A stretch of DNA of 64,000 bases from Mesorhizobium liriopis (GTDB lineage Bacteria > Pseudomonadota > Alphaproteobacteria > Rhizobiales > Rhizobiaceae), in contig NZ_JAMXQS010000004.1 of the NCBI RefSeq assembly GCF_024053505.1, positions 124,001 through 188,000 on the forward strand. Reading direction: 5' to 3'. A model generated the notes under the pieces. It did no database searches. It saw only the letters and a program-made list of their open reading frames with translations, and was not told the DNA's origin. The position numbers were made by a program, and so were the translations under genes. Position 1 is the first letter of the stretch, and each line of letters starts with the position of its first letter. Shown here in pieces: positions 27,354 to 35,953 of this stretch.

Positions 27354-28505
27354 TTACCGGATGATCAGATCCAGCCCATGCCGTGACAGCGACTGTGGCG
27401 CTCCGTCCGTGGTCAGATAGGTGCGGCCCAAGGTCATCGCCGTGTCGGATTCCGAATCCATGATGATCATATGCGCGAACAAGGTCATGTTCGGCGCGAT
27501 GGGCTCGGGATTGCCGCTGTAGAACATCGGCATATCCATCCAGGAGGGCGCGAAGCGCGCGCCTTGCGAATAGCCGCAGGCGTTGAGACGGTGGCGCGTA
27601 AGGCCCTTGGCCTCCATGGTCTTGGCATGGGCGTCGAAGACGTCGCCGAAGGTCCTGCCCGGTACCATGGCTTCCTCGACCGCGAGGAGGGCGGCTTGTG
27701 CTGCCTCGAACAGTTCCAGATGCCGGTCGCGCGGTTCGCCGATGACGACGGTCCGCATCATGGCCGCATGGTAGTTATGGAAGACGCCAGCCCATTCGAG
27801 CGTGAGCTGGTCGTTCTCGCTCAACTGACGACGTCCGGCCTTGGTCCGGCAAAGAAGCGCATCGCTGCCTGAGCCGATGATATAAGGATTGGCCGGATAG
27901 TCTCCGCCGCCGCGAAAGACCGCGCCCTGCATGGCGGCGAGGATTTCGCCTTCGTCGCCGCCGGGCTTGATGAGAGGGAGTGCGGCATCGAGCGCGTCAT
28001 CCGCGAGTTCTGCCGCGCGCCGTGCCTTCTCGATCTCCGCCGGGCTCTTGATGAGGCGCAGGCGGCCGACGATGCCGGATGCGTCCGACACCTCCCCGAA
28101 GGACAGCAGCTGCTCGTCGAGCCGCCTCCCGTTCCACGCGGTCAAACCGTGCGTGTCGTATTCCACGCCGATGCGGGCGCCGAGCAGGTCGAGGTCGTTG
28201 AGCAGGTTGCGCAGGTCGAGCGCCGGGTTGGCGCTGTCGCGATCGGTCCAGAGCGTGATGTTGTCGATGGTCGAGGTGTGCTTGGCCTGCCGCAAGTCTG
28301 CCGAACGGGTCAGCAGCACCATGGTGCCGTCGGACTTCACCACGAGGCACTGGAAGAAGCAGAAGCCGAACGTGTCGTAGCCGGTCAGCCAGTACATGCT
28401 TTCCTGTGCGAAGAGCAGGATGGCGTCGAGCTTCTTTTCGCTCATCACCGTCATCAGGCGGTCGCGCCTTGCGTCGAATTCCGCGCGGTCGAAATGGAGC
28501 GCCAT
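27354..28505 (-). CDS. M24-fold (creatinase/aminopeptidase P-like) hydrolase lacking metal ligands
   Basis: 383 residues. An N-terminal creatinase-type domain (residues 1-145) precedes a pita-bread domain (150-383). In metal-dependent M24 enzymes the ligands are two Asp, a His and two Glu. Here the equivalent places read LEWAGVFHNYHAAMMRT, CGYSQGARF and MIIMDSES, so the usual D...D, GHGIG and E motifs are replaced. That resembles metal-independent members such as creatinase or the ectoine-hydrolase (DoeA) group. The start overlaps the pgeF stop by 1 bp. Exact substrate unknown; a plain Xaa-Pro peptidase label would be risky. Confidence 0.82.
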   Translation of the reverse strand: MALHFDRAEFDARRDRLMTVMSEKKLDAILLFAQESMYWLTGYDTFGFCFFQCLVVKSDGTMVLLTRSADLRQAKHTSTIDNITLWTDRDSANPALDLRNLLNDLDLLGARIGVEYDTHGLTAWNGRRLDEQLLSFGEVSDASGIVGRLRLIKSPAEIEKARRAAELADDALDAALPLIKPGGDEGEILAAMQGAVFRGGGDYPANPYIIGSGSDALLCRTKAGRRQLSENDQLTLEWAGVFHNYHAAMMRTVVIGEPRDRHLELFEAAQAALLAVEEAMVPGRTFGDVFDAHAKTMEAKGLTRHRLNACGYSQGARFAPSWMDMPMFYSGNPEPIAPNMTLFAHMIIMDSESDTAMTLGRTYLTTDGAPQSLSRHGLDLIIR

Positions 28506-29296
28506 TATTTGTCCTCCAGCACGATGGCAGAGACCTGCCTGCCGTAATCGGGTTCGCCGCGATGGGTGGTGCGGCGGTAGGAGAAGAAGAGGTCTCCTTC
28601 CGCATAAGTGCAGCGGTCGAGCATTTCGGCCTGCGCCACGCCTGCGGCTTGGAGGCGATCGACCGTATAATTGTTGAGATCGAACATGGCGTGTCCCTCA
28701 TTTTCGGAAGGGACTAGATAGCGCGCATTGGCGGCATCCAAGTCCAGAAGCCTCTCGGCGAATTCCGGCCCGACCTCATAGTTCCGCTGGCTGATCGAGG
28801 GACCGAGCACCGCTACGATGCGATCTCTTCGCGCGCCAAGCTCCGCCATAGCTGCGATCGTATTCTCGATCACCCCGCCCGTGGCACCCTTCCAGCCGGC
28901 ATGGGCGGCCCCGATCACGCCGGCAGTCGCATCGGCAAAAAGGATCGGGCCGCAATCGGCGGTGGAGATGCCGATGGCAAGGCCCGGACGGTTCGTCACG
29001 ATGGCGTCGGCGCGCGGCTTCTCGCCGGTGAAGGGCGTGGAAACCGTGACGACGTCAGGCGAATGGATCTGATAGGGCGTCAGCAGCTTTTCGGGCGACA
29101 CACCCATGCTGGTGGCGACGCGAATACGGTTCTCGGAAACCTTCGCTTTATCGTCATCCGAGCCGACGCCAATGTTGAGGCTCTCGTATATGCCACCCGA
29201 CACGCCGCCTTGGCGGGTGAAATAGCCGTGGCGGATACCGGGCAGCGAATCGAGAAGGGGCGACCGGATGGGTTCCGGTGTCGCGGATGTCGGCAT
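28505..29296 (-). CDS. pgeF: peptidoglycan editing factor / purine nucleoside phosphorylase, laccase-domain (YfiH) family
   Basis: 263 residues from the ATG at 29296; the frame can start further up at a TTG overlapping the MidA stop, but those 28 residues are not conserved. The metal and active-site residues are visible: the His in YQIHSPDV, the Cys in STADCGPILF and the His in GAAHAGWKGATGG. Members act on purine nucleosides and, in E. coli, remove wrong amino acids from peptidoglycan precursors. It sits between the MidA-like methyltransferase and the M24 hydrolase. Confidence 0.92.
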   Translation of the reverse strand: MPTSATPEPIRSPLLDSLPGIRHGYFTRQGGVSGGIYESLNIGVGSDDDKAKVSENRIRVATSMGVSPEKLLTPYQIHSPDVVTVSTPFTGEKPRADAIVTNRPGLAIGISTADCGPILFADATAGVIGAAHAGWKGATGGVIENTIAAMAELGARRDRIVAVLGPSISQRNYEVGPEFAERLLDLDAANARYLVPSENEGHAMFDLNNYTVDRLQAAGVAQAEMLDRCTYAEGDLFFSYRRTTHRGEPDYGRQVSAIVLEDK

Positions 29297-29376
29297 AGGC
29301 GGCTTTCGCTTGTTGTCCCTTGCGTATCCCGAACCGGGCACGGCGGCGGCAAAGTGGGCCAGCGGGTGAAGTCTTG

Positions 29377-30462
29377 TCAATTGCCGCCGGGTGAGGGGCG
29401 GGATGGCAAGAGGCTTGGCGAGGCCACGACGAGCACCTTGAAGAGATCGCCCATTTCAGCGGGTGCCGCCAACCGCTCGACCTCCGAGCGAATGCGCTCT
29501 CGGCCGGCCTTGTCCGCCTGAGCGCCGAGGCTCCCGGCCCGCTCGAGCAGGCCGAGGCTGAGCAGGAACTCACCTTGGGTCGCGGTCCAGGATTGGAGTC
29601 CATGTGCGTGAGCGACGGCGGCAAGAGCGGCGAAATCGACATGGCTGGTGAGATCGGCCTGCCCCGGCTCAGCGAAGACATCGGCGAACTGGTGCGCGCG
29701 GACAGCTTGGAGCGTGTCGCCAAATCCAGGCGCGATATGGCCGTAGTCGATGAAAAGCCCGATGCCGCGATGCTCGGCAAAATGAACGGCGAGACGATCC
29801 ATCGCGGCCTCACGGGCCGGCGCGAATTCGAAGATGGTGCCTTCCGGTTTCTCGTCCGCGCCCGCCGGAAGAATGGCTGCGTCAATCGTGCCGGGGCCTG
29901 CGATAAACGCGAGGCGGTCCTGATTGTCTATCCCGACCAGCCGCTCCTGCCACCTGCCGCCCGTCTTCACATATTGGCGGATGGGCAACGCGTCGAAAAA
30001 CTCGTTGGCGACGACGAGAAGCGGCTCAGAGGGCAGCGCTGCCAGATCGTCGAGCCACGTGATCCGTGCGTTGCCGAGCGTCGCGCGTTGGATCGCACGC
30101 AGGCGAGGGCTGGCCTCGATCAGGAAGACCGGCATTCGTTGTGTCCGCGCCGGATCGAGGCGGTGCAGCGTGCGCAATATGTCCTTCATCAGCGTGCCGC
30201 GCCCGGGGCCGATCTCGACCAGCGGAAGCGGTTCGTGATGGCCGGCGGCTTCCAGCGCGTTGCGCAGCCAGACGGCGATCAGTTCGCCGAACATCTGACT
30301 GACTTCCGGCGCGGTCGTGAAGTCACCGCCGGCGCCGAAGGGCTCACGCGTCGTGTAGTAGCCGTGCTCCGGATCGAGCAAGCAGAGCGCCATGTACTCG
30401 GCGATGCTCATCGGCCCATCGGTGAAGATGCGCGCACGAATGCGCGCTTCGAGCGCATTCAC
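29377..30462 (-). CDS. class I SAM-dependent methyltransferase, MidA/NDUFAF7 family
   Basis: 361 residues from a GTG at 30462 that overlaps the lgt stop (GTGA). The family start ([20 protein letters not shown]), the SAM-binding loop [15 protein letters not shown] and the conserved [14 protein letters not shown] are all present. The mitochondrial relative NDUFAF7 methylates an arginine of a complex I subunit, and the bacterial role is presumed similar. The lgt-MidA-pgeF order is conserved in alphaproteobacteria. Confidence 0.92.
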   Translation of the reverse strand: MNALEARIRARIFTDGPMSIAEYMALCLLDPEHGYYTTREPFGAGGDFTTAPEVSQMFGELIAVWLRNALEAAGHHEPLPLVEIGPGRGTLMKDILRTLHRLDPARTQRMPVFLIEASPRLRAIQRATLGNARITWLDDLAALPSEPLLVVANEFFDALPIRQYVKTGGRWQERLVGIDNQDRLAFIAGPGTIDAAILPAGADEKPEGTIFEFAPAREAAMDRLAVHFAEHRGIGLFIDYGHIAPGFGDTLQAVRAHQFADVFAEPGQADLTSHVDFAALAAVAHAHGLQSWTATQGEFLLSLGLLERAGSLGAQADKAGRERIRSEVERLAAPAEMGDLFKVLVVASPSLLPSRPSPGGN

Positions 30463-31331
30463 GCCGGCTCCTGCGCGGGGCGCGGAGTGAAGGTCACGGG
30501 CTTGGCAGACCAGACGCCCCACAGGCCGATCAGCACCATCGGGACCGACAGCACCATGCCCATGGTCAGCCAGCCGCCGAAGAGGTAGCCGAGCTGCGCA
30601 TCAGGCTCGCGGAAGAACTCTACGAGAATGCGGCTCAAACCATACCCCATGATGAAGACCGCGCCGATATAGCGCGGGGTCTTCAGTTTCAGTCGCGAGT
30701 GGGAAAGAAAGCGCAGCACGCAGAACAGCACGAGACCTTCCAGAAGCGCCTCATAGAGTTGGCTCGGATGACGCGTGAACGGCCCGCCCGTCGGAAACTG
30801 CATCGCCCATGGCACGTCCGAGATGCGGCCCCATAGTTCGGAATTGATGAAGTTCGCGCATCGTACGAGGCCCAGGCCTATAGGGGTGCCGGCGGACACC
30901 ACGTCGAGCATCGACCAGGGCAGGATGTCGCGCGAGCGGGCGAACCAGACCATCGCGATGATGGCGCCCAGCATGCCGCCGTGGAACGACATGCCGCCAT
31001 CCCAGATCGCAAAGGCTTCGAGCGGGTTCGCGGCATACATCGGCAGATTGTAGAACAGGACGTAGCCGAGCCGGCCGCCCAGCACGATGCCGAGCGCCGC
31101 CCAGACGATGAAGTCGTCCAAATCCTCCGGCTTCATGGGCGGCACGCCGTCGTTCCACAGGCGGGGATTGGTGACGAGACGGCGCCCGTACCACCAGCCG
31201 AACAGGATACCGACGACATAGCCCAGCCCATACCAGTGCACCGCGATCGGTCCGATCTGGAAGGCGATCGGGCTGATGTTCGGGAAAGGCAGCGCGAGCG
31301 CTGGCAGCGAAAGTGGGAGAAGCAAAGGCAA
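30459..31331 (-). CDS. lgt: prolipoprotein diacylglyceryl transferase
   Basis: 290 residues from a TTG at 31331 with CGAGGA just upstream. An inner-membrane enzyme that transfers diacylglyceryl from phosphatidylglycerol to the lipobox Cys. About seven helices are visible. The Lgt signature is [18 protein letters not shown] (about residues 147-164), with the essential HGGMLG upstream and [12 protein letters not shown] and [13 protein letters not shown] downstream. Clients present in this window include the lipoproteins at 43525, 51054 and 63392. It heads the lgt-MidA-pgeF-M24 operon and diverges from ubiK. Confidence 0.96.
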   Translation of the reverse strand: MPLLLPLSLPALALPFPNISPIAFQIGPIAVHWYGLGYVVGILFGWWYGRRLVTNPRLWNDGVPPMKPEDLDDFIVWAALGIVLGGRLGYVLFYNLPMYAANPLEAFAIWDGGMSFHGGMLGAIIAMVWFARSRDILPWSMLDVVSAGTPIGLGLVRCANFINSELWGRISDVPWAMQFPTGGPFTRHPSQLYEALLEGLVLFCVLRFLSHSRLKLKTPRYIGAVFIMGYGLSRILVEFFREPDAQLGYLFGGWLTMGMVLSVPMVLIGLWGVWSAKPVTFTPRPAQEPA

Positions 31332-31465
31332 GGTCCTCGGGCGAAGCGCGGCGGACCATGGCGAAGCGCTTCCGGGCGGTCAAGGCAAGGCGCTCGTGGA
31401 ATTGCTTGCCAAGCGCGCGGGCAGTTCCTACGTCCTCACTCGACGCATCCAAGTGAGGACCACCC

Positions 31466-31771
31466 ATGACCGCCAGCTCGAACCGCATTCTGGACGATTT
31501 CGCCAAGCTCTTCACCGACGCGGCCGGGGCCGCGCAAGGTGTGCGCCGCGAGGTCGAAACGGCCTTCCGCGCGCAGGCCGAAAAGCTTCTCAACTCCATG
31601 GATGTCGTGCAGCGCGAGGAGTTCGAAGCGGTGCGCGACATGGCCGCCAAAGCGCGCGCCGAGAACGAGACCCTGAAGGCGCGGATCGCAGCTCTTGAGA
31701 CCAAGCTCGGCGGCGACACAGGCACTTCCGCTGGTTCTCCGTTCGGTGGGAACACTCAGGGAGAAATCTAG
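31466..31771 (+). CDS. ubiK: UbiK-like accessory factor (BMFP domain)
   Basis: 101 residues starting MTASSNRILDDFAKLFTDAA. The C-terminal half (REEFEAVRDMAAKARAENET, then LKARIAALETKLGG) is the trimeric coiled coil of the BMFP/UbiK family, which assists the ubiquinone-synthesis complex in E. coli. The last about 20 residues are Gly/Ser-rich. It is divergent from lgt across 134 bp. Family membership is clear; the ubiquinone role here is by homology. Confidence 0.88.
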   Translation: MTASSNRILDDFAKLFTDAAGAAQGVRREVETAFRAQAEKLLNSMDVVQREEFEAVRDMAAKARAENETLKARIAALETKLGGDTGTSAGSPFGGNTQGEI

Positions 31772-31877
31772 GGAATCGTTGAAGGAATCGGCCTCCACTT
31801 GTCCACAGGCCGACCGGGGCGAATTTCCGTTTGCGCTGAATCGTTTAACGGAATCGCCTGAATCAATTCGGCAAGCG

Positions 31878-31904
31878 AAGTCGGCGTTTTCCCAAGCCGA
31901 CTTT
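31878..31904 (+). terminator. hairpin terminator after ubiK
   Basis: AAGTCGGC (31878-31885) and GCCGACTT (31896-31903) form a perfect 8-bp stem with a 10-nt loop, ending in a short T tail. It lies about 106 bp after the ubiK stop. Confidence 0.5.
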
Positions 31905-32049
31905 GAAAAGGGGCTTTCTTCCGGACTCGCCATCAATAGACTGAAAACGTTGCATGATTCGGCAGGGTGTCGAAGCGGGATGCGGTGTTCGGAGCTTTGC
32001 TCCCGACTCGCAGCCCTTGCCGGTTGCAACCTGTTGGCGGGATGAGAGA

Positions 32050-32550
32050 ATGAATTTAGAGGCAATCGAAGGGGCGAGAGAGCAGCATCCGGTCGACATG
32101 ATCGAGCGGGTCGCCAGCCATAACTCGTGGTCGTTCGAGCGCACCGGCGACGACGAGTTGTCGGTCGTCGTCACCGGCGGCTGGTCTGACTATCACGTCT
32201 CGTTTTCCTGGATGGAAGATTTCGAGGCGCTGCACCTCTCCTGCGCCTTCATCATCGACGTGCCCGAGCATCGCGCGCTCGAAGTGATCCGCCTGATGGC
32301 GCATGTGAACGAGCAGATGCTGTTCGGCCATTTCGACCTCTGGAGCCAGGAAGGCTCGATCATTTTCCGCCAGTCGCTTCTGCTCGCTGGCGGTGCGGAG
32401 CCCACGCCGCGCCAGGTCGAGATGCTGCTGTCCTCCGCGCTCGACGCCTGCGAGTGCTATGTGCAGGCTTTCCGTTTTGTAGCCTCCTCGATGATGAGCG
32501 CGCGCGAAGCACTGGCCGGTGTGCTGTTCGAGACCGTCGGCAGCGCCTGA
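32050..32550 (+). CDS. YbjN domain protein
   Basis: 166 residues from the ATG at 32050. The YbjN/DUF1790 pattern is seen in WSFERTGDDELSVVVTGGW, MEDFEALHLSCAFIIDVPEH and GHFDLWSQEGSIIFRQSLLL. It folds like type III secretion chaperones (CesT-like) and is often linked to stress and motility phenotypes, although the biochemical role is unknown. It is followed 2 bp later by the csaA-like gene, so the two form an operon. Confidence 0.88.
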   Translation: MNLEAIEGAREQHPVDMIERVASHNSWSFERTGDDELSVVVTGGWSDYHVSFSWMEDFEALHLSCAFIIDVPEHRALEVIRLMAHVNEQMLFGHFDLWSQEGSIIFRQSLLLAGGAEPTPRQVEMLLSSALDACECYVQAFRFVASSMMSAREALAGVLFETVGSA

Positions 32551-32552
32551 GC

Positions 32553-32909
32553 ATGAGTGGAGACGAGCGGAAGCCGGAAATCACGTTTGCCGATTTCGAC
32601 CGCGTGGACATTCGCGCGGGCACGATCATTGAGGCCGAGCCGTTCCCCGAAGCACGCAAGCCGGCGATCAAGATCAAGGTCGATTTCGGTCCTGCGATCG
32701 GCGTTAAAAAATCCTCCGCGCAGATCACGAAATACTACAAGCCGAACGACTTGATCGGGCGGCAGGTGTTCGCTGTCGTGAATTTCCCGCCGCGCCAGAT
32801 CGGACCATTCATGTCCGAAGTGCTGACGCTCGGTTTTCCGGACGACGAGGGCGCGGTCGTGCTCGGCGCGATCGAGCGCAAGGTGCCGGACGGCGGTCGG
32901 CTTTTCTGA
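32553..32909 (+). CDS. csaA: CsaA-like tRNA-binding domain protein
   Basis: 118 residues from the ATG at 32553, 2 bp after the previous stop. It is a single OB-fold EMAP II/Arc1p-type tRNA-binding domain: FDRVDIRAGTIIEAEPFPEA, then KIKVDFG, IGRQVFAVVNFPPRQIGPFM and VLTLGFPDDEGAVVL. CsaA dimers bind tRNA and have chaperone-like effects on protein export in Bacillus. The match to CsaA is full length, with no fused synthetase domain. Confidence 0.92.
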   Translation: MSGDERKPEITFADFDRVDIRAGTIIEAEPFPEARKPAIKIKVDFGPAIGVKKSSAQITKYYKPNDLIGRQVFAVVNFPPRQIGPFMSEVLTLGFPDDEGAVVLGAIERKVPDGGRLF

Positions 32910-32967
32910 GGGATTTATCCTTTCACCGGAGAATCCTGTGTCGCGCCTAAACGCCTGATTTTGCTCG

Positions 32968-34377
32968 TCAGGCCGGCAGGCGGATGATGGCCCGGAGGCC
33001 ACCGAGCGGGCTGTCTTCCAGCCTTATGTCGCCGCCGTGGCTGCGCGCGATGTCGCGGGCGATGGAGAGGCCGAGGCCCGTCCCACTCGAATCCTGATTG
33101 CGTGCCTCGTCCAACCTCACGAAGGGTTTGAACACGTCCTCACGGCGGTCGGAGGGCACGCCGGGACCGTCATCGTCCACGGTGACGGTCAGGAAATTCG
33201 CCGTGTGCGCCGCTTCGACATTCACGGTCTTCGCATAGCGGAAGGCGTTGCCGGTGACATTGTTCAGGAGGCGGCCGAAGGCGTTGGGGCGGACATGGAC
33301 AATCGGGTCGCCGCGCAAGCTCGTCATGACTTTGCGCTCACGTAGCTCGGCCTCGTCCTCGATGCGCGCAAGCCATTCCTCCATGTCGAACTCGCCATGC
33401 GCCTCGCGCGTCTCGCCCTTGGCGAAATCCATGTAGCCCTGAAGCATGGACTGCATGTCGTCCACATCGCGGTTCAGCGCATCGGTATCCACGAAGTCGC
33501 GGCCCATGGCGAGTTGAAGCCGGAAGCGGGTCAGGATCGTGCGCAGGTCGTGGCTGACGCCCGTCAGCATCGCCGTTCGTTGCTCCATCTGGCGTTCGAT
33601 GCGCTCGCGCATCTGGTTGAACGCGAAGCCCGCGCGCCGCACCTCGGCCGCGCCACGCGGGCGGAAATCGTTGGGCGTGGGACGGCCCTTGCCGAAGCTT
33701 TCGGCCGCAGCTGCCAGTTGCGAGATCGGCTTCACCTGGTTGCGCAGAAATGCGATGGCAATGGACAATAGCACGATCGCGGTTCCCACCATCCAGACCA
33801 ACGTAATGTGACTGTTCGAGGCATATGTCTGCGAGCGTCGCGTGAAGATGCGCAGTGCCTCATCGCCGAGCTTCACGCGGATCTCGACCATGCCGTCGTT
33901 ACGGGTCGTGTCCAGCCAGAACTGATGATCCTTCAGCCTGTCCGAAAGCTGGTCAGACAGCATCTGATCGAGGATCGAGAAAAGCGGGGGCGTCTGCGGC
34001 GCGGGCAGTGCCGCGTTGCCTACCACATCGACACGCAGCGATAGCTGCTCGTTCGCCATGCGGATGGTGTTCGCGTAGCCCTCGGGCGTCGGGTATGTTT
34101 CAAGGAGATCGACCACGGCCGACACGTCCCGCGCGGTCGCGGCCGAAAGCCGTTCTGTGACAAGCTGCCAGTGGCGTTCCATGAAGACGAAGGCGACCAC
34201 CGATTGCAGGACGATCATCGGCGTGATGACGATCAGAAGCGAACGGCCGTAGAGACCCTTCGGCAGGTAATAGGCCACAAGCCGCCAGAAGCGCTTCCAG
34301 CTGGTTTTGATCTGGCGCCAGCCATCTCGGCTCTTGGCCAACAGGCCTTGGCCGTCCGGGGCCTCGAATGCCGTCAT
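32968..34377 (-). CDS. EnvZ-like sensor histidine kinase
   Basis: 469 residues from the ATG at 34377 (GGAAG 8 bp upstream); a GTG at 34422 is an in-frame alternative. Two membrane helices (about 45-65 and 190-210) enclose a periplasmic sensor of about 120 residues, then HAMP, a dimerisation domain with the phospho-acceptor VSHDLRTILTRFRLQL, and an ATPase domain with N-box NNVTGNAFRYA, DDDGPGVP and GTGLGLSIARDI. In the H-box the usual Pro is replaced by Ile (HDLRTI), which matters because that Pro region influences phosphatase activity. It is translated after the OmpR-type regulator, its likely partner. Confidence 0.92.
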   Translation of the reverse strand: MTAFEAPDGQGLLAKSRDGWRQIKTSWKRFWRLVAYYLPKGLYGRSLLIVITPMIVLQSVVAFVFMERHWQLVTERLSAATARDVSAVVDLLETYPTPEGYANTIRMANEQLSLRVDVVGNAALPAPQTPPLFSILDQMLSDQLSDRLKDHQFWLDTTRNDGMVEIRVKLGDEALRIFTRRSQTYASNSHITLVWMVGTAIVLLSIAIAFLRNQVKPISQLAAAAESFGKGRPTPNDFRPRGAAEVRRAGFAFNQMRERIERQMEQRTAMLTGVSHDLRTILTRFRLQLAMGRDFVDTDALNRDVDDMQSMLQGYMDFAKGETREAHGEFDMEEWLARIEDEAELRERKVMTSLRGDPIVHVRPNAFGRLLNNVTGNAFRYAKTVNVEAAHTANFLTVTVDDDGPGVPSDRREDVFKPFVRLDEARNQDSSGTGLGLSIARDIARSHGGDIRLEDSPLGGLRAIIRLPA

Positions 34378-34453
34378 CGGAGTGCTTCCATGGTCGGCCC
34401 TCATGTGACCCTGCGAGGACACAGTTTCAAACGAAGGCTCCGTGACCGGCAGT

Positions 34454-35182
34454 TTACTCGACGCTGAGGCGATAGCCTATCCCACGCACGGTCTGAAGCC
34501 AGACGGGGTTCGCCGGGTCGCGCTCGATCTTTCGGCGCAGGCGGTTGATCTGCACGTCGATGGTGCGCTCGCCGACATCGCCGTCGCCGCCGACCAGCTC
34601 GTGACGCGGGATCGTTTCGCCCGCGCGTTCGGCGAAGATGGCCATGATCTCCTGCTCCCGGTCGGTCAGGCGCAAAGGCTCACCGCTCTTTTTCAGCTCA
34701 CGCCGCGCGATCTGGAACGTGTAGGGGCCGAACACGATCTGCTCGACCTTGGGCGTCGAGGGTGTGCCGCCGCGGCGAATGATGTTGGAAATGCGCAGGA
34801 TCAGTTCGCGCGGGTCGAAGGGCTTCGGCATGTAATCGTCCGCGCCCGCTTCGAGCCCCGAAATGCGGCTGTCGGTTTCAGACAAGGCCGTGAGCATCAG
34901 GATCGGTACGTTCTTGGTGGCGCGCAGCGACTTGGTGAGTTCGACACCCGTTTCTCCCGGCATCATCACGTCGAGCACGAGCAGGTCGAAATCGATGCCC
35001 TCGAGCTTGCGCCGCGCTTCGGCGGCCGTGCCTGCCACCGACACGCGAAAGCCGTTCGCGCCGAGATACTGCTTCAGAAGCGTGCGGATACGGGTGTCGT
35101 CATCCACCACCAGAAGATGCGGCGCGTCGTCGTTTGGCACGCCGGGCCGCGTGATTGCTTCACTCGCTTCCATGCTGGCCAT
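34454..35182 (-). CDS. OmpR-type response regulator (PetR-like)
   Basis: 242 residues; a nearby ATG at 35173 is also possible. The receiver domain has acidic residues in LLVVDDDTR and the phospho-acceptor Asp in LVLDVMMPGETG (about residue 69), plus the Lys in DYMPKPFDPREL. A winged-helix DNA-binding domain follows (LRLTDREQEIMAIFAERAGE, then VGERTIDVQINRLRRKIE). The start overlaps the MarR gene by 23 bp. The MarR-OmpR pair is like PetP-PetR of Rhodobacter capsulatus, which control the bc1 genes; that link to petABC in this window is a hypothesis. Confidence 0.93.
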   Translation of the reverse strand: MASMEASEAITRPGVPNDDAPHLLVVDDDTRIRTLLKQYLGANGFRVSVAGTAAEARRKLEGIDFDLLVLDVMMPGETGVELTKSLRATKNVPILMLTALSETDSRISGLEAGADDYMPKPFDPRELILRISNIIRRGGTPSTPKVEQIVFGPYTFQIARRELKKSGEPLRLTDREQEIMAIFAERAGETIPRHELVGGDGDVGERTIDVQINRLRRKIERDPANPVWLQTVRGIGYRLSVE

Positions 35183-35708
35183 CCTCCGCTACTGCAACGC
35201 CGCGCAGCGCATCGGGCGAGAGACCGACGCGGCTGCGCCAGGGCTCATCTACCATGTTTCGCAGGAAATGCTCGACCGCCTTGCGTTCGCCCGGTGCAAG
35301 CCCGTCGAGCGCTGCGGCGATGCGCTCGGACTGCGGCTGCGCCAGCGTCAGCGCCAGCGTCCGACCCTTGTGCGTGGGATAGAGTTCGCGCTGTCGTCGG
35401 TCGCGCGGGCCCTGCACCTGTACCACATGGCCGGTGTCGATCAGCTGCTTCAACACGCGCGCAAGGCTCTGTTTCGTGATCTTGAGCACTTCCAGCAATT
35501 CCGCAACAGTGAGACCCGGTACGCGATTGACGAAGTGCAGCACGCGGTGATGCGCACGACCGAAGGTGTAGGTGTCGAGCATCTGGTCGGGATCGGAGGT
35601 GAAATCGCGATAGGCGAAGAAAAGCAGTTCGATCAGCGCGAAGTCCAGATGCGCCTCGCCGTCGAGCGGTTCGCGAATGGGAGAGGGGACCGCTGCTGAC
35701 TTCGGCAT
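35160..35708 (-). CDS. MarR family regulator (PetP-like)
   Basis: 182 residues. The winged helix-turn-helix lies at about 60-125: FGRAHHRVLHFVNRVPGLTV, AELLEVLKITKQSLARVLKQ, DTGHVVQVQGPRDRRQRELY. The DxRxxR wing motif (DRRQRE) is intact. It is the first gene of a MarR-OmpR-kinase operon on the minus strand. A near-perfect palindrome 17-43 bp upstream of its start is a strong candidate for autoregulation. Sensed ligand unknown. Confidence 0.92.
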   Translation of the reverse strand: MPKSAAVPSPIREPLDGEAHLDFALIELLFFAYRDFTSDPDQMLDTYTFGRAHHRVLHFVNRVPGLTVAELLEVLKITKQSLARVLKQLIDTGHVVQVQGPRDRRQRELYPTHKGRTLALTLAQPQSERIAAALDGLAPGERKAVEHFLRNMVDEPWRSRVGLSPDALRGVAVAEDGQHGSE

Positions 35709-35724
35709 CGAATGCGTGGCTCCA

Positions 35725-35751
35725 AATTACGTCAGTAGTGTTGACATAATT
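35725..35751. promoter_or_regulatory. palindromic operator upstream of the MarR gene
   Basis: AATTACGTCA (35725-35734) and TGACATAATT (35742-35751) are inverted repeats matching at 9 of 10 positions around a 7-nt spacer. It is AT-rich in otherwise GC-rich DNA and centred about 30 bp upstream of the MarR start, where an autorepressor would cover the promoter. The same region also serves as the upstream region of the divergent ilvE. Confidence 0.65.
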
Positions 35752-35953
35752 CCAGTGATGGGTAATTTTCAACAAGCGTCTAGGCGATCCGCGAACGATT
35801 ACGCAATTTACTGGCCTGCGCGGTGATGTTTTCCTTCACCGATCGTTCGAGCCGCCTCGCTCGCGCCGTTTTCACGGCAAGCATGATCGAACCAGTTTTC
35901 AAACGACGAGGCGCAAAGCTCAAGGGCTTGCGCCCACGGGAGGCGATTTCGCC

